Of a stretch of 64,000 bases of DNA, positions 33,362 to 45,104 are shown piece by piece. Source of the DNA: Leptodactylus fallax. Lineage: Eukaryota > Chordata > Amphibia > Anura > Leptodactylidae. The position numbers and the translations under genes are program-made. The notes below the pieces were generated by a model that made no database searches, had not been told where the DNA came from, and was given only the letters and a program-made list of their open reading frames with translations. How positions within the stretch are numbered: position 1 is the stretch's first letter; each line of letters begins with the position of its first letter. The stretch covers positions 9,978,001 to 10,042,000 of the forward strand of contig CAMRHE010000012.1 in NCBI GenBank assembly GCA_947044405.1. Direction: 5' to 3'.

Positions 33362-33559
33362 ATTTAGTTTAACAAATTATTAGTTGCCCCCTTTACACAA
33401 AAAGCCTCTCAATATTAGCTGTGATCTTTAGGTTCAATTCAGTTTTTGCTTTATGGCTAAGTTCACATTGCTGTCAGCTGAGCCTCCAGCAGCAGCTCAG
33501 GCAAATTTAACTAATTTAATGGTAATACATCACTATTCTTCCCGTTAAAATCTATGAAA
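33362..33559. other. short non-coding stretch
   Basis: Contains GGCTAAGTTCACATTGCTGTC, a fragment of the 'gttcacac' repeat type. Confidence 0.35.
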
Positions 33560-34330
33560 ACTCCAACAGAATCCAGGCAGCTGCTGCCAAGGCAAATAAA
33601 ATTATGGGATGCATTGAAAGAGGCATGGATGCTCATGACATAGTTATGCTCTATACAAATCATTAGTATGGCCACACATATTGGTGTATTGGGAGTATTG
33701 TGCACAATTTTGGTCCCCAGTGTACAAGAAGGACACTGAACTAGAGAGAGTGCAGAGAAAGGTGGCCAAGATAATTAGAGGAATGGGTGGATTGGAGTAC
33801 AATGACAGATTAACAAACTTGGGGTTATTCAGTTTAGAGAAAAAGACATCTACGGGGAGATCTAATAACAATGTACAAGTACATGAATGGACAGTTTAAA
33901 GACCTTTCTAATAATCTTTTTACTCCTCTGCCAGTGACAGTGAAAGGGGACATCCTCTACATCTAACATAGACAGGGATTCTTTTCTGTAAGAACAGCGA
34001 GGCTATGCAACTCACTGCACTGTGGTGATGGTGGATTCATTGAGCAAGTTCAAAAAGGGCTTGGATGCCTTTCTTGAACAGAAAAATATTACAGGTTATG
34101 GGTTTTAGATTTTGTTAAGGACAAATTGATCCAGGGTTTATACTGATTGCCATATTGAAGTCAAGAAGGAATTTTTTCCCCAGACATGGGTCAATTGTCA
34201 TCAGCCTCATGTTTTTTTTTTTTGCCTTCCTCAGGACCAACACTATAGGGTTATAGGTTGGACTTCATGGACCAGAGTCTTCATCCAATCTCATCTACTA
34301 TGTAAATATGTAACCATGTAATCTGATGGA
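33560..34330 (+). mobile_element. CR1-type LINE, 3' end
   Basis: The C-terminal end of the reverse transcriptase protein is legible: EYCAQFWSPVYKKDTELERV, then QRKVAKIIRGMGGLEYNDRL and LGLFSLEKK, followed in other frames by a FKKGLDAFL-like end. The element closes with the usual GGTTGGACTTCATGGACCAG and ATCTCATCTACTATG. It is 5'-truncated and frameshifted after 33850. Confidence 0.75.
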
Positions 34331-35556
34331 CCTCATTGTAGGGCTTGATGGGCACTGATGGTATGTACCATGAGAGAGATCTGGCTATGCAAAGTGGTTT
34401 TCGCTTTAAATGGAAGCCACTATGCAAGTATGAACAGAACCTTACAGTGTTTTCCCATAAGTACATACTGTATAATGTAATTTCTTAAAATACACTATTT
34501 ACCTAATGTTTACACTTTATTTTACATATTCATTCGTGACTGTGCAGAATTTCAACATACATGTAATAGACTGAAATGAGGTTGATATAGACTAGTACCG
34601 GCTTTACATCACATTGAGGTTAGCATAACGTAATGATGGAGGGTTACTATTACAGCAAAGTGCTGACAGAACACACAAATGTTATGTTTTATCCCCTGTG
34701 GTTGGCAGTCAGTCCATTGTAGGCGAACCAGCTGGCATCCCTGCTGTGCCAAATGCCAAATGACATACATTTTTCTTAATTGGTTTGATTTGAGTGTTTT
34801 CATTATTAGTCATTATACATACAACTTTTAGATACAGTATCAACCAGTTTCCACACGTGCAACTGTGCTGTGTGAACACATATAATTGTGATGGCTAGGA
34901 CCAGGGATATATATACAAATAAACTTCGAAAAAAGTATCCACAATAGAAACAAGGTGTTTTCTGTAAAGCATGGTTTACAGTTTTGTTTTGTCACTTTCC
35001 TTCAATAATTCAGGTGAATTGGATATTTGATGGAAAGAGTAGGGATGCAAGTTAATTTTTGACAGCAAACTACTAGAACCCTGATGGAAACATGGGATCT
35101 GTCAGGATTTTCGGTGCCATGGCTCACTTATATATAAAAGCTGTGACAATATTGTGAACAGTGCCTTTGTGATTTTGATTCGTTTATTCATTTGATTAAT
35201 TTGATTCCTTTCCAAATCATGGCACATGTCATATTCGCAAAACAATTTGTGACTTTCCTAGGTGTGGAAGTGGGCATGATATTCATAGAGGGGAGTGGTC
35301 TCCACATTTTAGGCCAGGAGCACATGTTTCAGGTTAGCCTCTGCATATCACTGTGAAATCTCCAGTGTATAACCAACTACAATAGCAGTGCAGGATTTAA
35401 ATAAATCCTATTGACACACTGCAGAAAAAAACCCATGGTATAAAACATGTCTAGCATTGCAGGTTTTGGACAAGCAGTATGTCAATTACTGCTGCGTGTT
35501 TGACTGCAGTTTTCAACCTTTGCAATGCAAATGTTGTGCCCAAACCTCGAGACTGT
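34331..35556. other. no gene seen
   Basis: AT-rich intron DNA. The last 230 bases (from GGCCAGGAGCACATGTTTC) may be a degraded member of the 'aaggccccacgt' MITE group. Confidence 0.4.
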
Positions 35557-35924
35557 GGCCTTAGCCTTTAGGCCGGGGCCCCACGTGGCAGAAACGCTGA
35601 GGAAAAAAATCATGGCATTTTACAGTCAGAGCAAAGTGGATGGCATTAGAGGGAATCCCATACCCACTTTGCGTTAAAAACCGCGCTGTGGACAAACGGC
35701 GATTTCCAAAACCGGCCCGGTTTTGGATATCGCAGCATGTCAATTATACCTACGGACACGCAGGTGGTTTCCCCATAGGTGTAATTGAAACAGAAAGTCT
35801 GCAAAGGAAATCTCTGCGAACTTTCTGTCTAATGCGCTGCGGGAAGAACCGCGATACGTTGCCGCCGCGATTTTTCCCGCTGCGCTTTTTTGCTGCGGGA
35901 CGTCACGTGGGGCCTTAGCCTTAG
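35557..35924. mobile_element. MITE of the 'aaggccccacgt' family, copy 2
   Basis: GGCCCCACGTGGCAG at the left faces CACGTGGGGCCTTAGCC at the right. The inner part (AACGCTGAGGAAAAAA, AGCAAAGTG, and ATTATACCTACGG facing CCATAGGTGTAATTG) repeats the layout of 9097-9420. Confidence 0.7.
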
Positions 35925-37000
35925 ACTGATTTATTAAAAAGAAAACCAAAAAAATTGGTGCACATTGTGGAGCAAACGCACACCTGCTCACAGCAACTGT
36001 ATATTTTTTTTAGTCTCTTAGGTAGTCCCAAACGCATTAAGTTTATTCAGGCATATAGACTTGTGTCAGAAACGTCAGTCTTTAGTAAATTTGTGCCTGT
36101 ATGGTATCTCTAGTTATTTTCCTTCGATTGCATTAGAAGGATGATTCATACTGGGATTTAATTTGATTGACGGCTAAGAAGTCTTTTTCCTCCTATCTCA
36201 AGAATAGGTAACAACTGCAGTGAGGATTGTATTCCATTCAAGTGGCAGATTTAGCGGTTACATTTTTTCCATCCTTACTATAATGCTTTAGTTACTTTTT
36301 TTTGGAGGCGTGTATATATAAAAACACATGGCATACATGAAAGGTCAGGGTGCACAGTAAAAGCTGCACTTCCACAATTAAACAGCTACTCCAGAGACCC
36401 ATTGTGAATACATCAAACTGATGAAAACTGGATAGTCACAAGGGTTAACCTAACCATTGTGAGCCCCTGAGGGCAGAATCTTTTCTCCTGTATTTCATTA
36501 TTGCCAGATGTTTGGTTTTCAATATTTGTCATTATATATGTTCTCCCCTGAGGGTAAAGCCCCACACAATTTATGACATCTTACCATTTACACTCACTGC
36601 AGGAGCTTCACATGTTGAACTATCTGGATGGGATCTAAAACTCTATTCATCATTAGATGATACCGGAACTACAGTAAAGATTGCATAGCAATAGAGGTTA
36701 GAGAGTCAGGGATGTAACTGTACATAAAAATGCATATTAAGCGATAAATATTGTCAGCTTCTAAAAGTGCATTAATGGCTGCCATTGCTGGTTGTCACAT
36801 AGCATCTGTTATTTGTATAGGAGAACTCATTGGTACATTAATCATAAACAAGTATACCTTGCTCCTCTTAAGATGACACATATTTGCAAAAATATAGTTG
36901 CTGTGAATTGTAGGGATATGTATATAATAATATTTATTTCCATCATATTTAACAACATGCACAAATACATAATTTTAAATAATTCTCCAATATTCAAAAT
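35925..37000. other. no gene seen (intron next to fgf2 exon 1)
   Basis: AT-rich DNA directly downstream of the fgf2 exon 1 donor. GTAAAGCCCCACACAAT at 36555 is a possible MITE fragment. Confidence 0.4.
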
Positions 37001-37006
37001 ACTTAC

Positions 37007-37184
37007 TATGGGAGTCACTCTTTTCTCGAGATCCATCTACTTTCCCATCTGAATTGATCCTTAGGAAGAATCCTCCATTCTTACAGTAGAGTCTCTTGGG
37101 TTCCTTAAAGTTTCCTGGGGGAAATGGAGTGTTACCCCCATCATCTGGCAATGGTGGGAGGGTGGTAATACTCCCTGCTGCCAT
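37007..37184 (-). CDS. fgf2: fgf2 coding exon 1 (fibroblast growth factor 2, N-terminal part)
   Basis: FGF2 is a heparin-binding growth factor that signals through FGF receptor tyrosine kinases and leaves the cell without a classical signal peptide. On the minus strand the exon reads 59 codons plus one base, from an ATG in good context (G at -3 and +4) to a CATA|GTAAGT splice donor. The translation starts MAAGSITTLP, continues through GNFKEPKRLYCKNGGFFLRI (the start of the FGF beta-trefoil with its conserved YCKNGG cysteine) and ends GSREKSDSH. INSDG and SDSH resemble amphibian FGF2. The single A left at the donor is completed by TA at the start of the exon at 3765..3662, giving Ile. The 178-nt length is what a 155-residue FGF2 split as 178+104+186 needs. 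No frameshift or stop is present. The family match is from recognition, not a search. Confidence 0.96.
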
Positions 37185-37540
37185 GCCCACCTTCAGTTTT
37201 AATTTTTTTTCCCTTTGACTTTGGCAGGGTGGCACTGATCCAGAAGAGGTCCAGCAGGTAGTAGTGGCTCTCAGATAAACGTCCTGTGTTCGGCGTCTCT
37301 CCTCGGCAGGGCCTCCTCACTGTTCATTCAATTACTGGCAGCTGGAAGTAAGGCCAACTCTTAGGAGTCACTCTACTGTAGATGTATGATGTAAGTATGA
37401 GGATGTTGCATCCAGCCCTGTACGTCTGCCTCCTGATATCCCAAAATTGTGTCATCCATGATCTTTAGTGATGAGAGCAGAGGTGGCAGGGGGCAGTGAG
37501 CAGGCTGCTCTTCATCCTGGGCCAACCCTCTACCACCAGG
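37185..37540 (-). other. fgf2: putative fgf2 5' leader with in-frame non-AUG extension
   Basis: Upstream of the fgf2 ATG the same frame stays open for 44 codons, back to a TGA at 37319..37317. It contains CTG codons at 37274..37272 and 37196..37194. The extension is rich in basic residues in two patches (EERRR and REKKLKLK). Mammalian FGF2 is known to make longer nuclear isoforms from upstream CUG codons. Whether this frog leader does so is inference. The leader boundary itself is a guess from the TATA-like box. Confidence 0.4.
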
Positions 37541-37566
37541 ACTTGTTCTGTCAAAATGGTCTTATT

Positions 37567-37576
37567 TATTTATATA
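37567..37576 (-). promoter_or_regulatory. TATA-like box upstream of fgf2 exon 1
   Basis: Read on the minus strand the sequence is TATATAAATA, about 385 nt upstream of the fgf2 ATG and next to a C/T-rich plus-strand tract (37579-37618). If used, transcription would start near 37540 and give a leader of about 355 nt. That leader would contain several upstream ATGs, for example at 37325 and 37459, so an additional start nearer the coding exon is possible. No expression evidence is available. Confidence 0.4.
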
Positions 37577-37578
37577 GG

Positions 37579-38417
37579 TGAAGCCCTCCTCCACCTCCCT
37601 TTTTTTTCTTCCTCCTACTTCTGCTGCTGCTCCTTAGTGATGTTGTGAGGGTTCTGTATTTTCCCAGGAAGCTACATGAAAGCTCACTGCCAGAAAGCGA
37701 ATGGACTATAAGAAGCAGGATAGTGTTCCTGGGTATTTTCTTAGACAAGCTCTGCCAGTCACTTCTCAGCATTAGGCTCCCTCCCCCAGCAGTGAATTAC
37801 TTTGCAGGGCAATCTTGGGAGGAGGGAGAGACAGGAGTGGAGATGGGGGGGGTTTATGCAACAGGAGCTTGCCAGTACTGTTATTATTCAGCTAACTTTC
37901 AGAAGAACTCTGGAGTGGAGCAGCAGGCGTCACAGCAGTGAAACTGCCAATAATATCTTCTGTTTCTAGCTGTTCAGGCCTCAAGGATAACCTATTCCAC
38001 ACGTCACACTTCTGTGTCGGAAATTACAATTGATACTGTGAATAACTGCAAATGTCTTTCATGGAATATAAGATTATATTAAAATCATAGGTTTATCCTG
38101 GGGCATGAAAGAAGAATCTCAGCCTAAATATGAAGAATTAGCATGTTAAGAAATTACCTAATATAGTTTTATTGTGCAACATGGACCCCTCAATTTATGA
38201 TAAAATTGCTGCCACTCATAAAGGGAGCAAATCCAATAAAAGAAGTATTTAGAGGTTTATTGTATATGTAATAACCTAATATAAATATGTTGAATATTTT
38301 TATTTTTACTTGCAGCCCCCTTTTAGATTAACTTGAAGTTGGCATATGCTAAGATCCCTTTGACATGTCAAAACCAATGCCGATGGATGTCTGAAAACAA
38401 AATCAAAAGTACAGAGA
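37579..38417. other. fgf2 upstream flank
   Basis: A pyrimidine-rich plus-strand tract at 37579-37640 and G-rich stretches at 37812-37853 (GGGAGGAGGGAGAG) lie within about 300 bp upstream of the TATA-like box, consistent with a promoter region. Beyond 37980 the DNA is AT-rich and featureless. Confidence 0.4.
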
Positions 38418-38657
38418 TTAAAAGGGGTTGTCCAAGATCTGAAGATCGGTCAGGGTCCGACAACATGTGCTTCAGCTGCTAGAAGAAGCCCTGCTCCTAT
38501 TTCAGCTCTGTACAGTGTAGCGGTGGTGCCTGGAACTGCAGCCCTGTTCCCATTCATTAAATAGGAGCAGGGCTGCTTCCAGCCGTATACTTCAGGGTCT
38601 GGGTGTTGGACAGGTCCTCAGTATCAATTTTCTTCAGATCTTGGACAACCTCTTTAA
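38418..38657. mobile_element. TTAA MITE, 240 bp
   Basis: TTAAAAGGGGTTGTCCAAGA and the inverse ending TCTTGGACAACCTCTTTAA enclose inverted TCTGAAGA / TCTTCAGA. TTAA at both edges. Confidence 0.8.
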
Positions 38658-38849
38658 ATATCCAAATAGGCTTTTGATATCAGAACATAGGTTTTCAGTG
38701 GCTCATTTTACAGCTGTACAGTGTAGACTGGGGCAGGGGTCAGGCAGAATCATTTCTCTATATAATTGGTGTTACAAGTTTAAAGGGATTTGGGATCTGG
38801 GCTCTGTGTAATGGCTGAACTGAGTTACTGTAGCTCAGCTCTCATTTGA

Positions 38850-39211
38850 AGAAGACGTTTCACCACCTCCACTAATTCTAGTTCTTAGCATCTGTTCCAA
38901 CACACATGGAATTTTTTTTTTCTACCTCCCACCGTTCCCAAGCAAGCACTACAGTTAGTTTTGGTGGCCGATATGCTACTTAGGCTATATAATTGCCAGT
39001 GTCAGGCAAGAGCAGGGAAGGGGGGCATGATTTACAGCTCCAATCCAAGACCCAGTGCACCAACAGCCTAATTTGCATAAGACTTCAAAGTTGTTTCTCT
39101 CCAAACCTACAAAAGTGATATACGTAACAAACAAAAGTATGTTGTTTATCACTGTAATGTGCTCTGTAGTGGTGTCAGTTGAATATGCTTGGGGGAAGTA
39201 ATAGACTCCCT
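38850..39211. mobile_element. TTAA MITE, 'cacctccacc' family, left end lost
   Basis: ACGTTTCACCACCTCCAC, then GTTAGTTTTGGTGGCC and GCATGATTTACAGCTCCAAT, match the intact copy that follows directly. The left TTAA is missing; the right end CCCTTTAA is shared with the next copy. Confidence 0.6.
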
Positions 39212-39667
39212 TTAAAGAGAACCTTTCACCACCTCCACCAACTTCAGTTCTTAGCAACTATTAATAGTTAATACTCCACTGATTCCAGTGCAGTTGGAAA
39301 TTTTTCTGTAGAACCCATTGGTCCTGAGCAATCAGTGCAGTTAGTTTTGGTGCCTAACATGCTCAATAGGCTTTGTACTGTCAGGTGGGCAGTGTCAGGC
39401 AGGAGCAGAAAGGGGGCGTGATTTAGAACTCCAATCAGAGGTAATCAGTGTCAAAGCTCAGAATCACACCCTTTGCTTGCTCCCGTCTGACTACCCACCA
39501 GAGAGTACAAAGCATAAATAGCACATGAGACATCAAAACTCACAGCACTTATTGCTTGGAGTGGGAGCTAGAAAAAAAATTACAACTGTGTCAGAATCAG
39601 TGGAACTGTGCCTATTAAATGATGCAAAGAGCTGGCCTTGGTGGAGGTGGTTAAAGGTCCTCTTTAA
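39212..39667. mobile_element. TTAA MITE, 'cacctccacc' family, complete
   Basis: TTAAAGAGAACCTTTCACCA and TTAAAGGTCCTCTTTAA edges with ACCACCTCCACCAA facing TTGGTGGAGGTGGT just inside. 456 bp, TTAA duplications, no coding capacity. Confidence 0.8.
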
Positions 39668-40780
39668 GTGAATAGGAGCTGATCTGCAGAAACTTGGTCT
39701 GACTACTACACAGAGAATGGTGCTGTCGGCTTCCTGCTCCACTCTCTGTGTATCAGCTACTGAGAAAAACAGATTCAATTTTTAGCCCTGAAAACGCTTC
39801 TAAGTTCTGTTGGGTAGTATACTTTAATATGTCAGAATATATTATTTGTATATATTATTAATATAATATATTTGTACAGATGTAGAAGTCATTAAACAAA
39901 TGTTCATATCATCATAATAAATGTTTGTGTTCACATAACAGTGTCTATTTTGTAATGCGACATAGACATTGTTTTTGTTGCTTTAAGTCAAGGGTCTCTC
40001 TATCTTCTGATGTTAGTTTTACAACATTTGTATCAGGTCTGCATATGTGGTGAGAGTGGCCTCCACCTTCTACCGCTTCCTTTTATGACCACCTCAATGC
40101 TGCCCCTGTTTTAGCGCCAGGCTGTTGCTTGGCAACACCTCCTGACCGGGAGCCAGCAACCTGCAATGCTGATAGTGTTGGGCCCTGGGGAACAGAAAAC
40201 AATGGGGGGGGGGATAAAATCAAATGTAATAGGGGTGATAATACCCTTATATGCCTGGAAAGGAGAGAGAGCTTTTTGTCCTTATATTACGGATTTGAAA
40301 ACTGTTTTGGTGCACCTGAAGTTACATTTTGAATGCTGTTTTTCCTTTATTTTGAGACTGAAGCCTCAGAATTTAAAAGATAACCCAATATTAAAAGGGC
40401 AATTCTAATAATAGTAATTTTCTGGGAATAATAATGTTGTGGGTGAAATATACAATCCTATGATCAATGATCACAGCAAATGATTACAGATTCCTGTAAC
40501 TCCATAGCAGTGACCCGGAATACATGAATAAATACTGTTAACAAGCAACTTTTATTAACTGCTCATAAAGACATCTGATAAATTCAGATAAGAGACCTGG
40601 ATAAAATAATGGCCATGTGCTAGATAGAGGTTATATCACTTACTGAATTTCCCTTTCTCCTCTTCCTTCCCCATTATTCCCTACCATTATATTTAGAACA
40701 CCTATTACCATAAAGTTTGGGAACATGAAGGTTGGGTGATAATATCATGTGGAGCAGCGATGATAGTCATATCAACGATC
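39668..40780. other. no gene seen
   Basis: Upstream intergenic DNA; no recognisable repeat apart from a G-run (G9) at 40205. Confidence 0.45.
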
Positions 40781-40819
40781 AATAATAATAATAATAATAA
40801 TAATAATGATAATAATAAT
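40781..40819 (+). repeat. (AAT)n microsatellite
   Basis: About 13 units with one GAT interruption. It adjoins the SINE/L2 tail, whose 3' end it forms on the other strand. Confidence 0.85.
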
Positions 40820-40865
40820 TTTATTTACATAAAGCCAACATATTTCATAGCTCTTTAAAAATCAG
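40819..40865 (-). mobile_element. SINE/L2 tail fragment
   Basis: The minus strand reads AAAGAGCTATGAAATATGTT then GGCTTTATGTAAATAAAA, the shared SINE/L2 3' tail. Confidence 0.55.
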
Positions 40866-42546
40866 ACGAGGAAAACAATGAATACAGGTAGTTTATAACC
40901 TTCTCTAGTTCAAGACTTTTCTTATGTTGATGTGACGTTACCCTTCCAACAATACATGCTGGAAGTGAAGCTTGTATGTCCATGATGCTGCTACTTTCAC
41001 TAGCCCTCATGCAGTGACTGGTTTACCACTCTCCAGAATGATAAATCAGGAGAGGCGGCCTGGTGCCAAAAAGCACTTCCATCAGTAGTGACTGTTCCTA
41101 GGACTCCCTGCTCCTTCTGTGATCTTATCTCCCTTGTACTGACAGACATTGATACTGAGAAGTCAGATTCCCTACTGTATCCTCCCTCTCTGTACACTCA
41201 TACACATCTTGTGAGGACCACCTCACCCTTCACAATCTTGTGTTTCTGCATTCCTCCCTATGTATACTATAATATAGTTTAACCTTTGTTATCTGCCTTC
41301 TCTGAAAAAGATGCTTTCCTCCCACTTGTATATTCACAAGTTGACGGGAAACATTTATTTTATTATAGAAAATAAAGTGTTAAGGGTTACTGCCCACTTG
41401 GGGAATAAGAGTTAGTTTACATATAATCTTCTAGGGCCCATATGTTTTGAATGGGTGGATGGACTTTAAAAATAAATAGTACAGAACGCATTAAATGAGT
41501 ATGACATTTGGTATTTTGTACTTGGTGACAGATTCTCTTTAACTCTCTGATTTGAAATATACCACTTCCTCCCCATTACTACTACTATCTCTATGTCTAT
41601 GCTTGCACTTGTGTCAAGTTTTTCAATATATTATCTATAATATATTATATCACAAGAGAAAAAAAAACACCAAAATAATGGAGTCTTACATCATATGAAA
41701 GACTCCAATGGAACCTGATGGATCACATTTGACTTATAATGGGATACATTGAGTTTCACCACTGTGTTCATCATTTTTACATGAAGAATCAGACTGTCTG
41801 GTGTGCTATTTTTTCTATTAAATAAAACAGAATTTCAACTGTGTGAAGAGGTCCAAATGCTATATTCACACTTTGGCTATGCCATTGACGAGGAGAGAGA
41901 GCCTAAAAAGCCAACAGAGCAAGCAGCAGTGTACAGTCTATTTCAGAAGTAGCAGGCTAGCCAGCTATGTGAAGGAGTTGCTCAGACTACACAACTGAAT
42001 GGAAAAACTAAAATTAATTTTGCCTTTAGGAAGGAAATAATAATAATAAAAACAATAATAATAAAAACATTTAGTGCACAGATGTCCATAGATTATAAGC
42101 TTCCTTGCAACATATATCAGTACCAAAATATGGCTCTTTTTAAACCCATGCTCCACATTGGCAATAACTTGCTGAAAACACCAAAGTGAAAGACAATGGG
42201 AGTGATTTGTTAAACAAAATACGGAAGAATTCTGGCATACACGAAAAAAAAAACTGTATATCATGCTGTGTGCTACATTTATCAAGTGTTTTAGACTTGA
42301 CTGAAAAGGGGCGTGGCCTCAGGGAAATGGGGATGTCTTCTTGAAAGGGGCGGGTCCTAACTTGCACCTCAGTGCCACAAAATTGCCCTACAAATGTACC
42401 AAGATATTTTGAAGCCAATTTAAACCAGATTTATGAAACAGCATCAGACACTTTGATAAATCTGGTGTAGTTTAGCTTTTGGTCGAGCTTTTAGAAAGTA
42501 TTCGGAAATCTGGGCCAATGTCTGTCTCTTATCCATCCATGTTTTC
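40866..42546. other. no gene seen
   Basis: Intergenic AT-rich DNA. At 42275-42475, ATTTATCAAGTGTTTTAGAC and GATAAATCTGGTGTAGTTTA suggest a degraded MITE. Confidence 0.4.
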
Positions 42547-43104
42547 TTGTCTCAAAACACAAGTCTAATAATGATGGTCAAACATAAGGATAGGTTTGAT
42601 GATACAAAACTCAGATATGGATTTATTGTACTAATATTCACTCACATAGTGTGGTTCCTGTCTGTTATCAGCCATTTGGTTCTAGGCTTGGGGAATGTGG
42701 CTCATGGGATCTGTAATCAACAACCCTTTGATCCCCAGAGAGTCACTGACACAGGTCTTTATTTACATAACACTGCTACACTCATTAACCTGGCGGGAGG
42801 TCCTGCAGAAAGGATGTGCTGGGAAGGCGCTCTGCATACCATTTACAGACAGACTGGAGCCAGCTTTACTTCAAAGGAATTATGGTTTTATGACAATATC
42901 TGCCCTGGGGAACATCTTACGGTCACCCCAATAAGTTCCCCAGATGCGTCAGGTCAAGGCACACGCTCAGAATACACACGTCACAGTTCAACGCCTGGAA
43001 AAGGTCCAGACACTGATCTCCTTACCCAAAGGGGATTGGGGTGTCAACTTTGGTGTCTACGTGTTGGGGATCTCGCTACTAACCCTATCATACCACCGGC
43101 CTGA
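42547..43104 (+). other. unassigned 185-codon open frame
   Basis: The open frame starts at TTG and its first ATG is a few codons in. It includes a hydrophobic stretch (FIVLIFTHIVWFLSVISHLV). I recognise no domain. No splice signals, upstream promoter or poly(A) signal stand out, and other frames over the same DNA are nearly as open. The composition (locally GC-richer) could explain it. Chance or an old retroelement remnant are both possible. Confidence 0.2.
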
Positions 43105-45060
43105 CTCTACAGTCATCGGGCGAGGAATTATAATGGAAATATGATTCTGAGAGATGTAGCGAGGGGGGCGGGGCTCCTCTTCCTGGTGACCTCACTTAGG
43201 GAGGAGACCAGTGGAGGTAAAAGGTCTCAGACCAGGTTGAGACGTTCTCTTTAGTCTTTGTCTTCTGTCTTTTGTGATGTGCTGTTTTTGGAGGAGAGGT
43301 GTGGGAGAGGTCAAGTTGGAGACTTCCACCATGTGCTCTCCATGCGGCCTAGCATTGAGGCCTGAGACCCTTTTGTTAACCTGGAAGAGGTGTAACAGCA
43401 TGTAGGGAACACATGCTTTGCTTAAGAAAGAACCCTGCAGCCAGCACATGGGCTCAGAGAAACGAACTATCTACTTGTTCTGGAAACTGTCTTCTGCCAT
43501 TTGTTCTGCTGAAAGTCACTCGGATAGCACTGCCCAGGGTGTTACCCCTGGAATACCATGACTGGATGCATGCTTTTGGACTTTTGAGAACATAAGGATA
43601 GGCCATAAAGTCTTAGTGTGATGGCCCTTTGATCTATACCCCTCTCAGGCTCAGCAGAGTCTATTATGCCACATTGTTTGAAAGAGATGCTCCTCCTGTG
43701 TCCTGTTAAGCCATATGTCTGTTAGTGCATACGTTGTTACCTATGCTGATCAACCCACTTCAACTCATGTTTCCTGCTGTGTACTTTTTCTGTGTTCTTT
43801 GATCTGTGTTGTTTTGTAAGTATGTGGATCACTCCACTTCAGTTGCTGTTCCTGTTATCTGCTTCCCCTCCTGGTCCCAAATGGCAGTGGTCTGGTTGCT
43901 CAGGAACAAAGGATACCAGAGGAAGAGGAGGGGAAAGCTACACCACAGCCTAGATAAGTCTGCATCTGGAGGACTTCTGGGTCACTCAGCAAGGAGGCAG
44001 CTAGGGGATAGCTGGGGTGTCCCTTCTGTACAAGAAGACCATCTACACCTTTTCAAGAACCACAGAGTTCTGAGCCTGGGAGAGATGTGAGAACATATGT
44101 CCGGTTGCTGACTTAAGGAAGTGCCCTGGGGCTAAGCAGTGGAAGCCTCAGCAAACCAGACTGCAGATCCGTTTGGTATTCTTTTTTTTCTCTTTTAATC
44201 CCATTTTATTTTTCTGTACTGTATGCCTTGTTTTTATCTGTATTTGCTTGGCCATCCTCTGATGTGTATTCTGTATACGTTACGGTTTGGCAAAGTGGTA
44301 TCCTTCACACTTAGGAAAAAGGAAACCCCTTTAATATCAAAGCAGCACAGAGAGGCTTCCAGGCGGAAGCTATATACTGCTGATATACTGCTGACTGGCA
44401 ACAAAATGCTCCAGAAAGAGCTCAACAAGAGAATTCTGATATTTTCTTATTTAGTTGTGAAGCTGCACAAGAAGATGACCACTCACCTCTCAGGAATTAG
44501 GTTATTTTTCTGACATCACTTATTTGTCTGTGAACAGCCCATCTATGGGATCTGACTTAGTCATGCTGTCTGTGTGTTCCTTATGTCACTGACAATGAAG
44601 TAAGAGGATTGGGAATAATCATATTACATCACATTATGTCTTCCTTATTTGCTATGATACTGAGTATAACTATGGAAGAAGACATTAATAAAATGTACTG
44701 TGAATGACTCAGGGTCAGTCTACTTCGTAGTACAGTAGCTGTGTAGTGATTTGGGAGACCATCATCTTCAGACATTATAATAAATATCTTCAATATTGGG
44801 ACAACGGGTGGAGTTCAGTCATGTAGAACTGGCATATATTGCATGTTGAGGAAATGTAATTCCCTATGACACAATGGCTTGAGACTGGCTTTTCTGGGTT
44901 TGACTCTCACTTTGACTTTAAGAATACTTCTACACATACCACTGACATTTCCTCAAAAATAGACAGCTAGAAAACGAGAAGCAATCCGCCTAAGTTATAA
45001 TATGAAAAAGACCGATAAAATGCTGTTGATGAGCACAGAGTCATGAACAGTCCATTTACA

Positions 45061-45062
<2 letters not shown>
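43105..45062. other. no gene seen
   Basis: The first 1.1 kb is GC-richer than average and might be old retroelement DNA, but no protein motif or terminal repeat was found. The remainder is AT-rich. Confidence 0.35.

Positions 45063-45101
<39 letters not shown>
45063..45101. repeat. (TA)n microsatellite
   Basis: About 19 TA units immediately before a Tc1 insertion. The same tract resumes at 46732-46763 and 48413-48424 between and after Tc1 copies. Confidence 0.92.

Positions 45102-45104
<3 letters not shown>

Larger units (their letters stand above)
3766..37006 (-). other. fgf2: fgf2 intron 1 (33.2 kb)
   Basis: The stretch runs between the GT donor of exon 1 and the AG acceptor of exon 2, both read directly. 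It contains no other recognisable host exon. A large share is transposable elements: a Rex1-type LINE, an L1 inside a Tc1, two further Tc1 remnants, two nested hAT elements, SINEs, a CR1 3' end, a solo-LTR candidate and many MITEs. All the open frames within it are transposon proteins or chance frames. Confidence 0.9.
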
